A stretch of 64,000 bases of DNA from Henriciella marina (GTDB lineage Bacteria > Pseudomonadota > Alphaproteobacteria > Caulobacterales > Hyphomonadaceae), in NCBI RefSeq assembly GCF_027213945.1, contig NZ_JAPWGW010000001.1, positions 620,001 to 684,000 on the forward strand, in the 5' to 3' direction. Below, piece by piece: positions 1 to 8,688 of the stretch (its first letter is position 1; every line of letters starts with the position of its first letter). Under the pieces are notes generated by a model. It was given only the letters and a program-made list of their open reading frames with translations. It did not search any database and was not told where the DNA came from. The translations under genes and the position numbers were made by a program.

Positions 1-293
1 CAGGCAGACGAGTTGTCGATGACGATCGCACCCTGCTTGCCAATCTTCTCGGCCCATTCTTTCGACAGCGTGCCGCCAGCCGACATGAGGACCACGTCGA
101 CCTTGGAGAAATCGAAATCGTCCAGCACTTCGCATTTCAGGGTCTTGTCGCCATAGCTGACTTCGCGGCCTTTCGAGCGGCGCGAGGCGAGCGCATGAAC
201 TTCAGCCGCGGGGAAATCGCGCTCGTCCATGATGTTGAGAAGTTCGCGGCCCACATTACCGGTGGCGCCAACGATTGCGACTTTGATAGCCAT
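1..293 (-). CDS. asd: Aspartate-semialdehyde dehydrogenase, N-terminal part
   Basis: Reduces aspartyl phosphate to aspartate semialdehyde, the branch point to lysine, methionine, threonine and diaminopimelate; cytoplasmic. The gene runs off the left edge, so only about the first 97 codons are visible. The first residues form a Rossmann NADP site, GATGNVG at residues 9-15, followed by a family-typical SAGG segment and an IVIDNSSA segment at the window edge. The ATG at 293 is the only reasonable start, because the nucleotide fold begins at residue 4. It lies on the same strand as the leu genes but is separated from leuB by an oppositely oriented gene, so it probably has its own promoter in 294-490. 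The family call is secure; completeness of the gene cannot be judged. Confidence 0.93.
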   Translation of the reverse strand, partial: MAIKVAIVGATGNVGRELLNIMDERDFPAAEVHALASRRSKGREVSYGDKTLKCEVLDDFDFSKVDVVLMSAGGTLSKEWAEKIGKQGAIVIDNSSA

Positions 294-490
294 AATTTTT
301 CCTTTCGCGATGCCCGCTCATTTAACGCCAAGCGAGCTTTCGTCCAATCAGATGATTAGCCACTGGACGGATCACAGCATTTCGATGGAAAGAGCGCCCA
401 GCCAGCCTTGATTTGAAAAGCATGTAATGCACGACTGGGGCGGATTCAGGGTGGGAGCTGCAATCACTCTGTGATGAGAGGTAAAACACC

Positions 491-862
491 GTGATCGAAG
501 ACCTGATCGGCCAGTATGTCCGCAGCTATAATGCGCGCGACATCGAAGGCATGCTCGACTGCGTGACTGAAGACGTGGTGTTTGAAAACATCTCCAATCA
601 CGGCCAGACGATGAAGTTCGAGGGACGCGGCAAGATGCGGGAGGTGGCCGAACTGTCTGGCCGCGCTTTCTCCTACCGCCGGCAAAAACTGATCAGCCTC
701 ACCATTGGCGAAGGGCGCGCGGCTGCAGAGATCGAGTTCGAGGGTAAGGCTGCGGTGGATCTGCCAAATGGATGCAAGGCAGGCGAAACGCTCAAGATTC
801 GCGGGGCGAGCTTCTTTGAGTTTCGCGGCCAGCTGATGTGCAGGATTGCGGATTATAGTTGA
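491..862 (+). CDS. NTF2-like / SnoaL-type small protein
   Basis: A 123-residue soluble protein without signal peptide or membrane segment. The opening (LIGQYVRSYNARDIEGML) followed by a tryptophan-poor alpha+beta body and an FEF..QLMCRIADYS ending is the usual layout of the NTF2-like/SnoaL superfamily, whose members are cone-shaped ligand-binding or cyclase/isomerase folds. No catalytic residue can be assigned by eye. The start is a GTG at 491 behind an AGAGG-like ribosome binding site. The gene stands alone on the plus strand between leuB and asd, which point the other way, so it is unlikely to be part of leucine synthesis. The fold assignment is moderately sure; the substrate is unknown. 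Confidence 0.75.
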   Translation: MIEDLIGQYVRSYNARDIEGMLDCVTEDVVFENISNHGQTMKFEGRGKMREVAELSGRAFSYRRQKLISLTIGEGRAAAEIEFEGKAAVDLPNGCKAGETLKIRGASFFEFRGQLMCRIADYS

Positions 863-884
863 GGGGAGGCCAGTCGCCGCTCGT

Positions 885-984
885 GCTTCGCCTTCGCTCA
901 GCATGAGCGCCTTCACGGTCTCGTCTTCACCAGCTTATCCTGAGCGTGGTTCGACAGGCTCATTCCGAGCGCAGTCGAAGGACG
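885..984. repeat. Intergenic palindromic repeat cluster (CTTCGACAGGCTCAGG-like)
   Basis: Between the NTF2-like gene and the 3' end of leuB there are short palindromic blocks around the cores CTTCGCTCAGCATGAGCG (886-909) and TCCTGAGCGTGGTTCGACAG (938-957), followed by GCAGTCGAAGGACGA (970-984). Related blocks lie at 20909-20943 and 59949-60033. They are intergenic, inverted and imperfect, which is the pattern of dispersed extragenic palindromes in alphaproteobacteria. No coding capacity is expected. Confidence 0.6.
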
Positions 985-1017
985 AGCCGGGCGCCGACTG
1001 GCAGCGCCCAACCCAAC

Positions 1018-2073
1018 CTAAAGGCAGTCGATGATCGCGTCGGTCATGGCGGTAGTGGAGAGATCGCCGCCAAGGTCGCGGGTGCGGGCGCCGGCCTCGA
1101 GTGCGCGGCCGACAGCTGCCATGATCCGGTCGGCGGCATCCGGGCGGGCGAGCGACCAGCGTAGCGCCATTTCCAGCGACAGAATGGCGGCGCAAGGATT
1201 TGCGATGCCCTGGCCTGCAATGTCCGGCGCCGAGCCGTGCACGGGCTCAAACAGACCCGGCGTGCCTTCTGTACCGAGGCTGGCCGAAGGGAGCATGCCG
1301 ATGGAGCCTGTCAGCATGGCCGCAGCATCTGACAGAAGATCGCCGAACAGATTATCCGCCAGGATGACGTCGAACTGTTTCGGGGCACGCACCAACTCCA
1401 TGGCGCAGGCATCGGCGAGCATGTGAGAAAGCTCAACGCCATCTCCATGCGTTTTGTGGACTGTGGTGACTTCCTCGCGCCAGAACTGGCCGCTTTCCAT
1501 CACATTGGCCTTGTCGACCGAACAGACCCGGCCGGTGCGGCCGCGCGCGATTTCCAGCGCGACGCGGGTGACGCGTTCGACTTCCGGCGCGGTGTAGACC
1601 GACATGTCGAAGCCGCGGCGAACACCGTTCGCGTCGGTCTCAATACCGCGCGGCTCACCAAAATAAACGCCGGAGGTCAGCTCACGGACGATCATGATGT
1701 CGAGGCCTTCGACGCGGTCGCGCTTCAGACTTGAGGCATCGACGAGCGCGCCGAAACAATAGGCGGGGCGCAAGTTTGCGAAGACATCGAGTCCCTTGCG
1801 GAGACCCAGGAGTCCAGCTTCCGGACGCTTGTCGCGGGCAACGTCCGTCCATTTGGGTCCGCCAACCGCACCGAGGAGGATGGCGTCAACAGATTTAGCG
1901 CGGTCCAGCGCGGCAGCGGTAAGCGGTACGCCGTGCTTGTCGATGGAGGCGCCACCAACAAGATCCTCTTCGATCGCGACATCCGGCGCGACGAGCTGGC
2001 AGATGCGTTGCGCGGCAGCGGTCACTTCAGGGCCAATGCCATCGCCGGGCAGAAGAAGCAGGGTCTGTTTCAT
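1018..2073 (-). CDS. leuB: 3-isopropylmalate dehydrogenase
   Basis: Oxidatively decarboxylates 3-isopropylmalate to 2-ketoisocaproate precursor with NAD, the third step of leucine synthesis; cytoplasmic homodimer. The 351-residue length is standard. Family landmarks are the N-terminal PGDGIGPEV, the substrate arginine segment ANLRPAYCF, the GVYFGEPRG loop, the lysine in [14 protein letters not shown], the metal-binding aspartates in [13 protein letters not shown] and the NAD motif [14 protein letters not shown]. It follows leuD by about 50 bases on the same strand and is the last leu gene of the run. The downstream gap is filled by palindromic repeats rather than a clear U-tract terminator. 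Isocitrate or tartrate dehydrogenases are relatives, but the leu context settles the call. Confidence 0.97.
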   Translation of the reverse strand: MKQTLLLLPGDGIGPEVTAAAQRICQLVAPDVAIEEDLVGGASIDKHGVPLTAAALDRAKSVDAILLGAVGGPKWTDVARDKRPEAGLLGLRKGLDVFANLRPAYCFGALVDASSLKRDRVEGLDIMIVRELTSGVYFGEPRGIETDANGVRRGFDMSVYTAPEVERVTRVALEIARGRTGRVCSVDKANVMESGQFWREEVTTVHKTHGDGVELSHMLADACAMELVRAPKQFDVILADNLFGDLLSDAAAMLTGSIGMLPSASLGTEGTPGLFEPVHGSAPDIAGQGIANPCAAILSLEMALRWSLARPDAADRIMAAVGRALEAGARTRDLGGDLSTTAMTDAIIDCL

Positions 2074-2126
2074 GGATCGTCTCCACAGGCCGCAGTGGCG
2101 GTCCGATTACGTGTTTTCAGAAAAGC

Positions 2127-2759
2127 TCAGGCGCGCGAGCGGGGCAGCCAGGGTGTTTCGTGTGCGCGGCGCGCTTCGAAGGCATCGATAGAAGGTGCGG
2201 CCTGCAGCGTCTGGCCGATATCATCAAGTCCTTCGAGTAGACTTTGCTTGCGACCAGGGTCGATATTGAAGCGGATCTCCGCGCCCTCTGGCGTTGTGAT
2301 GACTTGTTGCGCGAGATCGACGGTGAAGCGATGATTGGCGCCTCCCGTCTGCTCGGCCAGAGCTTCACACACCTCGATCGGCAGAGCGATGGGCAGGATC
2401 CCATTCTTGTAGCAATTATTATGGAAGATATCGGCGAAGGACGGGGCAATGACGCATGTGATGCCCTGGTCCAGCAGCGCCCAGGGTGCGTGCTCCCGTG
2501 ACGAACCACATCCGAAATTGTCGCCTGCGATGAGAATGCCTGCATTCTGATGTTCAGGCTGATTAAGGACGAAATCCGGATCAGGGCTACCGTCTGCCGT
2601 GGTCTTGAGTTCGTAAAACAGACCCGTCGACAGACCCTCGCGTTCCGTTGTCTTCAGGAACTGTTTGGGGATGATCATGTCCGTGTCGACATTCGCCATG
2701 AGCCGCCCCTTGTCGGTGAGGGCGGCGGCGGTCGAGATGAGCGTGGTGAAAGCTTGCAT
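2127..2759 (-). CDS. leuD: 3-isopropylmalate dehydratase, small subunit
   Basis: Small (swivel-domain) subunit of isopropylmalate isomerase, which pairs with LeuC to interconvert 2- and 3-isopropylmalate. The 210-residue protein starts with the usual [32 protein letters not shown]-type region (split here: FTTLIS, then [13 protein letters not shown]) and contains the signature [14 protein letters not shown] that contacts substrate. The ATG at 2759 is 9 bases after the stop of the VOC gene, indicating cotranscription. Length and motifs are normal for proteobacterial LeuD. The large subunit leuC is 1.3 kb upstream on the same strand, separated by two small unrelated genes. Confidence 0.97.
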   Translation of the reverse strand: MQAFTTLISTAAALTDKGRLMANVDTDMIIPKQFLKTTEREGLSTGLFYELKTTADGSPDPDFVLNQPEHQNAGILIAGDNFGCGSSREHAPWALLDQGITCVIAPSFADIFHNNCYKNGILPIALPIEVCEALAEQTGGANHRFTVDLAQQVITTPEGAEIRFNIDPGRKQSLLEGLDDIGQTLQAAPSIDAFEARRAHETPWLPRSRA

Positions 2760-2768
2760 GGCCCTGTT

Positions 2769-3623
2769 CTAATCCCGAGAGTGGGCAATGAACAAGGTGG
2801 GGACGCGGAGAGTCCTGTCCTTTACCGTAAAGACCTGGGTTCTGGGCTTGCGGCCTTTGCGCACGTCAGAGGTTTCGATGCCCGATCTGGCGAGACGCGC
2901 ATGGGCCGCCTCGATATCGCGGACCGTCCAGGTGAGGCCCCATATATGGTCATTGGCGGCGGGGTCTGATGCTCCGTCCAGCCCGTTAATGATTTCCAGG
3001 GTCAGGCCGCCGGTGCGGAAGAAGAGGAAACGCGTCTTCCATTGCTCGGCCGTCCGGTCGAGACGAAGGTCGAGGCCAAGACGCGCACCATAATTGGCGG
3101 CGGCGCGATCAGGATTGGGCGTGTTGATCACCACATGGTCCATACAGTGGACGCAAGATTCGTCTACTTTTGCCGCTAGACTGTCGAATTCAGGCTGAAT
3201 GACAAAGGTCTTGATGCCGGCCATGGCTTCATCGCTGCAGCGGAACCGCTGCCAATGACGGCGCGCATCCGTGTCCAGATGCGTGCTTTCCCCCGGCTGG
3301 ACGGCATCAGGTTGTAGGCCGCGCCGGGTGAAAAGCCTGTGTGCCTCGGTGATATCATCTGTGCGGAAAGCTAGGCTGGTGAGAGACGCACCGCCGGAAA
3401 TCAGCTCCCGTAAACGCGGCGCTGCGCCCGCGTCGCCATCGGGCGCCATGAGTTCAATCGCAGTGTTGTCGACGCGGAAGAGAGATGTCGCTGCGCCGCC
3501 CGACGCGGCGCGCCAGTCCGGCTCGCGGCCGAGAAGAGCCGAATAGGCATTGGTGCCGACCTCGATATCACCACAAAGGAGAACCAGATGGTCGATCGCG
3601 GTCAGCAGGCCGGCACCAGGCAT
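2769..3623 (-). CDS. VOC-superfamily (glyoxalase-like) protein, two modules
   Basis: A 284-residue cytoplasmic protein of the vicinal-oxygen-chelate fold. Two related modules are visible: one opening with IDHLVLLCGDIEVG near residue 10, and a second opening with MDHVVINTPNPDRAA near residue 160. Each begins with the histidine that supplies a metal ligand in this superfamily, and the second ends in a LEII-type acidic strand. The architecture fits the glyoxalase-like-domain subgroup that is often annotated only as hypothetical. It starts 8 bases after the small secreted protein gene and ends 9 bases before leuD, so it is cotranscribed with leucine genes. No link to leucine metabolism is known to me; the position may be fortuitous. 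Confidence 0.8.
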   Translation of the reverse strand: MPGAGLLTAIDHLVLLCGDIEVGTNAYSALLGREPDWRAASGGAATSLFRVDNTAIELMAPDGDAGAAPRLRELISGGASLTSLAFRTDDITEAHRLFTRRGLQPDAVQPGESTHLDTDARRHWQRFRCSDEAMAGIKTFVIQPEFDSLAAKVDESCVHCMDHVVINTPNPDRAAANYGARLGLDLRLDRTAEQWKTRFLFFRTGGLTLEIINGLDGASDPAANDHIWGLTWTVRDIEAAHARLARSGIETSDVRKGRKPRTQVFTVKDRTLRVPTLFIAHSRD

Positions 3624-3631
3624 GGGTTTGC

Positions 3632-3952
3632 CTATTCCTCTGCCGCGATGACCGTGGCGGTGCCGCTCGCGCCATTGTCGCCGGTATAGGCCGAGGCGTG
3701 GCCGACTTCATTGCCCGGCTCCGCGAAAGTCAGGCAGCCATTATACGCGTCGCTCTCAATACACATCTTCGAGGCGTCTTCGTCATAGGTGTAGGTGCCG
3801 TTTCCAGCGGCAGACGTCATCGTGCCATCATCGTGGAAGACGGCTTCCTGATCGTTTCCGCTGTCGCTGTCGAATTTGATCGTGATAGAGCCGGCAAAAG
3901 CTGGCGCGGCGCAGATCGAGATGGCCGCAAGGGTGAGTGCAGTGCGTTTCAT
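3632..3952 (-). CDS. Small secreted acidic protein, unknown
   Basis: A 106-residue protein with a clear Sec signal peptide (KR, then a hydrophobic stretch ending CAAPAFA near residue 20). The mature part is rich in Gly, Asp, Ser and Thr and has two cysteines about nine residues apart (C..SDAYNGC) that could form a disulfide in the periplasm. A strong ribosome binding site, GGGAGG, precedes the ATG at 3952. The gene sits between leuC and the VOC gene, with its own 100-base upstream gap, so it may begin a transcription unit that includes VOC-leuD-leuB. I do not recognise a family. Confidence 0.75.
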   Translation of the reverse strand: MKRTALTLAAISICAAPAFAGSITIKFDSDSGNDQEAVFHDDGTMTSAAGNGTYTYDEDASKMCIESDAYNGCLTFAEPGNEVGHASAYTGDNGASGTATVIAAEE

Positions 3953-4054
3953 TAGTTCCTCCCAAGTGTTGAGTTTATTGGTACTCTATTAACCAAGAGG
4001 ATTAGGTGGCCGCTGCGGCAAGCGCAAGAAAAAGCGGTCCAGGTGTTCGAAGTC

Positions 4055-5452
4055 TCAGCCGATCACGCCGGTGATTGCAGCGCGGGCGGCGAGGGCCGGG
4101 CTCATCAGGTGGGTTCGTCCGCCCCGGCCCTGGCGACCTTCGAAGTTGCGGTTCGAGGTAGAGGCACAGCGCTCGCCCGGAGCGAGGATGTCCGGGTTCA
4201 TGCCAAGGCACATGGAGCAGCCCGGCTCACGCCATTCGAAACCGGCCTCAATGAAGACGCGGTCCAGACCTTCCGCTTCGGCCTGTGCACGCACAAGGCC
4301 GGAGCCCGGAACGACCATGGCGCGAACGCCGTCGGCGACCTTTGACCCGGACGCGACACGTGCAGCTTCGCGCAAATCTTCGATGCGTGAATTGGTGCAA
4401 GAGCCGATAAAGACGCGCTGTACCGGCGTGCCGGCAATGGGCGCGCCGGGGGCAAGGTCCATATAATGGAGTGCGCGTTCCACGGCGGCCTTCCGCACGG
4501 GATCTGTAATGATGGCGGGGTCCGGCGTATTTCCCGAGAGGGGCATGGCCTGCTCGGGACTGGTACCCCAGGTCACGGTTGGCTCAACGTCTTCGCCGCG
4601 AATTTCAACAATGCGATCCCACTGGGCGTCGTCATCAGAATACAGGGTTTCCCAATAAGACTTAGCCACGTCCCACGCACCTGCTTTTGGAGCCGCCGGC
4701 CGGCCTTTCATATAGGCGAACGTCGTCTCATCCGGTGCGACGAGACCCGCGCGTGCGCCGCCCTCAATCGAGAGATTGCAGAGCGTCATCCGCCCTTCCA
4801 TGGAGAGTGCACGGACCGCTTCACCGCGATACTCCATGACGTGGCCGGTTCCGCCGGCTGTGCCGATGACGGAGATGAGATGGAGGGCGAGATCCTTGGC
4901 GGTGACGCCCTCCCTTAGCTGGCCGCTGACGTCAATCGCCATGTTACGGGACTTCTGGGTGCGAAGCGTTTGAGTGGCGAGGACGTGCTCGACCTCAGAT
5001 GTGCCTATGCCATGGGCCAGCGCGCCAAACGCGCCGTGGGTCGATGTATGGCTGTCGCCGCAGACAATTGTCATGCCGGGCTGGGTCCGTCCCTGTTCAG
5101 GGCCAACGACGTGAACGATGCCATTGCGAACGTCGCCCATTGGGAAAAATTCGATGCCGTATTCGGCCACATTGCGTGACAGCGCAGATAGCTGGTTGCG
5201 GGCGGCTTCATCGCGCACGCCTTCCAGTCCAGCGGCCTGATTTTCCGTGGGCGTATTGTGATCTGCGACTGCGAGGGTGAGTTCAGGCCGGCGCACCTTG
5301 CGCCCATTCGCCTTCAGACCAGAGAAAGCCTGCGGCGTGGTTACCTCGTGAATGAGATGGAGATCGATATAGATGAGGGCGTCGCCACTCGCGGCGTCGG
5401 TGTCCACGAGGTGGGCGTCCCAGATCTTGTCGTAAAGTGTCTTGCCCGGCAT
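4055..5452 (-). CDS. leuC: 3-isopropylmalate dehydratase, large subunit
   Basis: Aconitase-family large subunit that carries the 4Fe-4S cluster of isopropylmalate isomerase. The protein reads [16 protein letters not shown] onward and is 466 residues, the usual LeuC length; a longer frame exists upstream but lacks homology. The cluster cysteines are in GSCTNSR and in [10 protein letters not shown] in the C-terminal half, and the [11 protein letters not shown] active-site segment is present near residue 130. The promoter must lie in the 90 bases between this start and the terminator at 5544-5577. LeuD is encoded downstream, separated by two non-leu genes. Confidence 0.97.
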   Translation of the reverse strand: MPGKTLYDKIWDAHLVDTDAASGDALIYIDLHLIHEVTTPQAFSGLKANGRKVRRPELTLAVADHNTPTENQAAGLEGVRDEAARNQLSALSRNVAEYGIEFFPMGDVRNGIVHVVGPEQGRTQPGMTIVCGDSHTSTHGAFGALAHGIGTSEVEHVLATQTLRTQKSRNMAIDVSGQLREGVTAKDLALHLISVIGTAGGTGHVMEYRGEAVRALSMEGRMTLCNLSIEGGARAGLVAPDETTFAYMKGRPAAPKAGAWDVAKSYWETLYSDDDAQWDRIVEIRGEDVEPTVTWGTSPEQAMPLSGNTPDPAIITDPVRKAAVERALHYMDLAPGAPIAGTPVQRVFIGSCTNSRIEDLREAARVASGSKVADGVRAMVVPGSGLVRAQAEAEGLDRVFIEAGFEWREPGCSMCLGMNPDILAPGERCASTSNRNFEGRQGRGGRTHLMSPALAARAAITGVIG

Positions 5453-5543
5453 GTCAGAGCGGCCTCCTGCTGCGGTGCAAAAGACCATGTGGGACAGGGG
5501 ATGACAAGACCGTCCGCCACGTCCAGCCCTTGCAATATCCGGC

Positions 5544-5577
5544 AAAAGAAAAGGGCCAGCTCATCGAGCTGGCCCTT
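5544..5577 (-). terminator. Rho-independent terminator of the charged-repeat gene
   Basis: A perfect 12-bp stem (AAGGGCCAGCTC / GAGCTGGCCCTT) with a 3-base loop, followed on the minus strand by TTTTCTTTT. It sits 28 bases after the stop codon of the repeat-protein gene and about 90 bases before leuC, so it separates the two units. Confidence 0.92.
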
Positions 5578-5604
5578 TCCGGGTCTTTCTGGTTCAGGCT
5601 TGAC

Positions 5605-7005
5605 CTAGCAAGGGCAACCTGGGCCGACGTTCAGGACCACCAGAGAAGCGCGCTGCGTCTCATAACGGGTCGGTGCGACGACGGTTTCAACCTGGCCGCG
5701 GACGCGGCGGTATTCGATCGGCTGGACGATGCGACGCTCGACCGGCTGGATCACGTTACGCTGGGTCACCGCTTCGAAGTAGGATTCGGTGTACTCTTCG
5801 CGATATTCCTCGGTGACCTGCGGGATGTAGTTCACCTGGGTTTCCGGGATCGGCTCAGCTTCGACGCGGCCTGGCAGGTACTCTTCCTGATAGATCGTGT
5901 CGCGGACGATGGTCTCGGTCTGCGGGCGAAGCACGCGGCGTTCGATCGGCTGGATGGTCGTCACGACAACCGGCTGGACCACGTTGCGGGTAACCTGATC
6001 GACATAGACGTCTTCAACTTCGAGGACGGTACGCTCGGTAACCTGCGGAATGATCTGCTCGGTGATCTGAGGCGCCTGTTCGGTTTCAACACGAACCGGA
6101 AGACGCTCTTCCTCGTAGCGGGTCGCCGCGGTGACGGTTTCGGTCGTCCCGCGAAGGATACGGCGCTCAACTGGTTGGATCATCGTGCGGACGACTGGCT
6201 GATACACATCGCGGCGGGTGACAGCATCGACATAGGTGTCGGTGTACTCTTCGCGGGTGTTCTCGGTCAGATCCTGGACCACGTTCTCGATGACTTGCGG
6301 GACTTCGTCCTGCTCAACACGAACCGGTGCGCGGACCGTTTCGTAACGGGTGTCAGCGGTGATTGTCTCGGTGCGTGGACGCGTGATGCGGCGCTGGACC
6401 GGAACGATCGTGGTACGTTCGATCGGCTGGGTGATCTCACGGCGGGTCACGACGTCGTAATAAGTCTCGGTTGCTTCCTCGACATATTCTTCCGTCACAT
6501 CCGTGGTGATGTTTTCCTGAACGGCAGGGACTTCATCCTGCTCAACACGAACTGGAAGGTACTCTTCCTCGTATACCGTGTCTTCAGTCACTTCTTCAAC
6601 GCGAGGACGAACGATGCGGCGTTCGATCGGCTGGATGAGCGTGCGCTCAACCGGCTGAACGATTTCGCGGCGGGTTACAGCGTCGAAATAGGTCGTGGTT
6701 TCCTCGAACTCAGTGTTCTCGGTCACGCGCTCTTCGACGTTCTCACAGCACAGAACGCTGTCGATCGCTTGCTGCTCACCACCGAGGTAGCGAACATCAG
6801 CGCCGCCGGACGTGCCGCTTTGCTGGATGATTTCACGAACCTGAGCATCTGTAAGGACGCGTTCGTCGGTTGCGGAACCAGCTGAAGAAAAACGCTCTCC
6901 AACCGCTTCATGTTCCCAGGTGCCCGCTTCGCCATCGGCGTGGGCCGCGAGGGGGAGTGCAGCCAAGGCAACGACACCCACCATAAGTTTCTTGCTAAGT
7001 TTCAT
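5605..7005 (-). CDS. Secreted protein with tandem 76-residue charged repeats
   Basis: A 466-residue exported protein. Residues 1-23 are a Sec signal (KKLMVGVVALAALPLAAHA). After an 85-residue lead-in with a CC pair at 86-87, four units of 76, 76, 76 and 75 residues and a final truncated unit run from residue 110 to the end. Each unit begins VT(R/Q), then a QPVERT-IQPIERR core, an RP..ET..T.Y.EE.LPVRVE segment, a QxIxxxVTEEY segment and a TY.DA end. Valine, glutamate, arginine and proline alternate, and there are no cysteines until the GPGCPC terminus. The periodic charged V/P pattern resembles the repeats of alveolin-type cytoskeletal proteins, but that is resemblance only. The start at 7005 follows a GGGGAAGG site. 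It is monocistronic, with its own terminator and an upstream palindrome. Function is unknown; a cell-surface or periplasmic structural role is an inference. Confidence 0.85.
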   Translation of the reverse strand: MKLSKKLMVGVVALAALPLAAHADGEAGTWEHEAVGERFSSAGSATDERVLTDAQVREIIQQSGTSGGADVRYLGGEQQAIDSVLCCENVEERVTENTEFEETTTYFDAVTRREIVQPVERTLIQPIERRIVRPRVEEVTEDTVYEEEYLPVRVEQDEVPAVQENITTDVTEEYVEEATETYYDVVTRREITQPIERTTIVPVQRRITRPRTETITADTRYETVRAPVRVEQDEVPQVIENVVQDLTENTREEYTDTYVDAVTRRDVYQPVVRTMIQPVERRILRGTTETVTAATRYEEERLPVRVETEQAPQITEQIIPQVTERTVLEVEDVYVDQVTRNVVQPVVVTTIQPIERRVLRPQTETIVRDTIYQEEYLPGRVEAEPIPETQVNYIPQVTEEYREEYTESYFEAVTQRNVIQPVERRIVQPIEYRRVRGQVETVVAPTRYETQRASLVVLNVGPGCPC

Positions 7006-7108
7006 TCGACCTTCCCCAATTCTGACCCCACCGGCCAACTAAAGGATATTAAGTTGCCCGAAGCCCTCGGGACCGTTGTTGATACGCCATAAATACTGAC
7101 GTCGCTCA

Positions 7109-7122
7109 TTTCGTATACGAAA
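7109..7122. promoter_or_regulatory. 14-bp perfect palindrome upstream of the repeat-protein gene
   Basis: The sequence TTTCGTATACGAAA is a perfect inverted repeat about 104 bases upstream of the repeat-protein start, in an intergenic region that must hold that gene's promoter. Its size and AT-rich centre fit a dimeric repressor or activator site. No matching regulator is seen in the window. Confidence 0.4.
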
Positions 7123-7287
7123 CGGTAATCTTGAAACCAACTAGATTCCCTTCGCACGCGAGCAAGACCTTGAAAAACACTGTCCCAGATGGGGAAAACT
7201 TGGCTTTCGCGGCCCGCTTGTCACCTACTCTGCAAGCCATATGCCGTAGTGTTATGGGGGTATAAGCCAAAAGTGTTGCAGCCAGAA

Positions 7288-7319
7288 CACAAAAACCCCG
7301 CAACTTCCGTTGCGGGGTT
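7288..7319 (-). terminator. Rho-independent terminator of rplS
   Basis: An 11-bp stem, AACCCCGCAAC / GTTGCGGGGTT, with a 4-base loop and a minus-strand T run (GGGGTTTTTGTG). It lies about 26 bases after the rplS stop. The rest of 7006-7345 holds the repeat-gene promoter region and no gene. Confidence 0.93.
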
Positions 7320-7345
7320 AAAAAATTACCAAATATTAGGAAATT

Positions 7346-7924
7346 CTACTGGTCGGAGGTGTTTTCACCCTCTGCCGCATCGTTCTCTGCGGCTGCAGCT
7401 TCTGCCTCGGCGGCCGCTGCTTCAGCTTCTGCGGCCTTGCGCTTGGCTTCTTCTGCCTCTGCGCGATCCTTGGCGGCCTGCTCACGGCGGGCAGCTTTCT
7501 GCTCGACGCGCTGACGCTTGCGCTCGGTCTTGGATACGGTGACCTCAGTGGTCTCCACGCCGTGGCCAGTGGTACGCTCTGCGATACGGGCCGACTTGCC
7601 GCGCAGGTTGCGCAGGTAATAGAGCTTCGCGCGGCGCACACGGCCCTTGCGCTTGACTTCGATGCTCTCGATCATCGGCGAGACAACCGGGAAGACGCGC
7701 TCGACACCTTCACCGAAGGAAATCTTGCGGACCGTGAAGTTCTCATTCACGCCTTTGCCGGCGCGGGCGATGCAGACGCCTTCGAAACGCTGGACGCGTT
7801 CACGGTCGCCTTCGCGAATGCGCACATTCACAGACAGGGTATCGCCAGGAGAAAAATCCGGGATTTCCTTGCCTGAAGTGACGCGTACCACTTCTTCAGC
7901 TTCGAGCTGTTCAATCATGTTCAT
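7346..7924 (-). CDS. rplS: 50S ribosomal protein L19 with extended C-terminal tail
   Basis: L19 sits at the 30S-50S interface. The first ~120 residues are a normal L19 ([58 protein letters not shown]). After that comes a tail of roughly 70 residues, first Lys/Arg-rich and then almost only Ala and Glu, ending ENTSDQ; E. coli L19 lacks this part. The tail is predicted to be a long charged helix. The ATG at 7924 is preferred because a GGAG lies 7 bases upstream. It overlaps the 3' end of trmD by 14 bases, which suggests translational coupling. The strong terminator downstream ends the unit. Confidence 0.96.
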   Translation of the reverse strand: MNMIEQLEAEEVVRVTSGKEIPDFSPGDTLSVNVRIREGDRERVQRFEGVCIARAGKGVNENFTVRKISFGEGVERVFPVVSPMIESIEVKRKGRVRRAKLYYLRNLRGKSARIAERTTGHGVETTEVTVSKTERKRQRVEQKAARREQAAKDRAEAEEAKRKAAEAEAAAAEAEAAAAENDAAEGENTSDQ

Positions 7925-8639
7925 CGTCCGTCTCCGACGCTCGTATTCTTTGCCCGTTGAGGTAAGCGGCCCATAAATCGGGACGGCGCCCTTCTGTCAA
8001 CAGTTTACTGCGGTTGAGCCGCCATTGGTCGACCTTGCTGTGATCGCCGGACAAAAGCACGTCCGGCGTGGGCTGAGCTTCCCATATCCGGGGCAGCGTA
8101 TATTGCGGGTATTCGAGTAGCCCGGCCGAGAAACTCTCATCTTCAATAGAGGTTTCATTCCCGGCTACGCCTGGCAGCAGCCGGAGCGTTGCTTCTATGA
8201 TGGCCTGCGCTGCGACTTCGCCGCCAGCGAGGACAAAATCGCCTAGCGAGACTTCCCGCATGCCGCGCTGGGATATGACGCGCTCATCCAGTCCTTCGAA
8301 CCGCCCGCAGAAGCAGATGAGGCCTGGGCCCTGTGCAAACTCATGGGCGAGATTCTGGGTGAATGGCTCGCCGCGCGGGCTGAGATAGATGAGCTCGCGG
8401 CCTTTCCGCTCGGTGCTGTCTATGGCGGCCGCAGCGACGTCCGGCCGGATGACAAGACCTGCGCCACCGCCTGCCGGCTTGTCATCCACCTGGCGATGTT
8501 TGCCGAGGCCGAAGCTGCGAAGGTCCGTCGTCTCCAGTGACCAGATGCCCTGCTCGCGCGCGTGCCCGAGTATAGAGACGTCGAGCATGCCCGGAAACGC
8601 GTCCGGGAAGAGCGTGATGATGGAAACGTCAAACGCCAT
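7911..8639 (-). CDS. trmD: tRNA (guanine-N1)-methyltransferase
   Basis: Methylates G37 next to the anticodon using S-adenosylmethionine, preventing frameshifts; trefoil-knot homodimer. The start chosen at 8639 gives [17 protein letters not shown], the normal N-terminus; the longer frame to 8654 adds five residues. Knot motifs [33 protein letters not shown] and [12 protein letters not shown] are all present. In most proteobacteria the order is rpsP-rimM-trmD-rplS; here only trmD-rplS remain and the upstream gene is a J-domain protein. The end overlaps rplS. Confidence 0.97.
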   Translation of the reverse strand: MAFDVSIITLFPDAFPGMLDVSILGHAREQGIWSLETTDLRSFGLGKHRQVDDKPAGGGAGLVIRPDVAAAAIDSTERKGRELIYLSPRGEPFTQNLAHEFAQGPGLICFCGRFEGLDERVISQRGMREVSLGDFVLAGGEVAAQAIIEATLRLLPGVAGNETSIEDESFSAGLLEYPQYTLPRIWEAQPTPDVLLSGDHSKVDQWRLNRSKLLTEGRRPDLWAAYLNGQRIRASETDDEHD

Positions 8640-8688
8640 GGATCTGCTTTTCATGCCGCCCGGAGACGTGAAGACTTAAGCGCGATGC

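Noticed and set aside
5453-5577. Possible leucine attenuator before leuC
   Set aside because: The hairpin follows directly after the stop of the preceding gene and no leucine-rich leader peptide is present; a plain terminator explains it.
5437-6885. 482-codon plus-strand open frame opposite the charged-repeat gene
   Set aside because: It mirrors the repeats of the minus-strand gene, which has a signal peptide, ribosome binding site and terminator. The plus frame crosses that terminator and has none of these.
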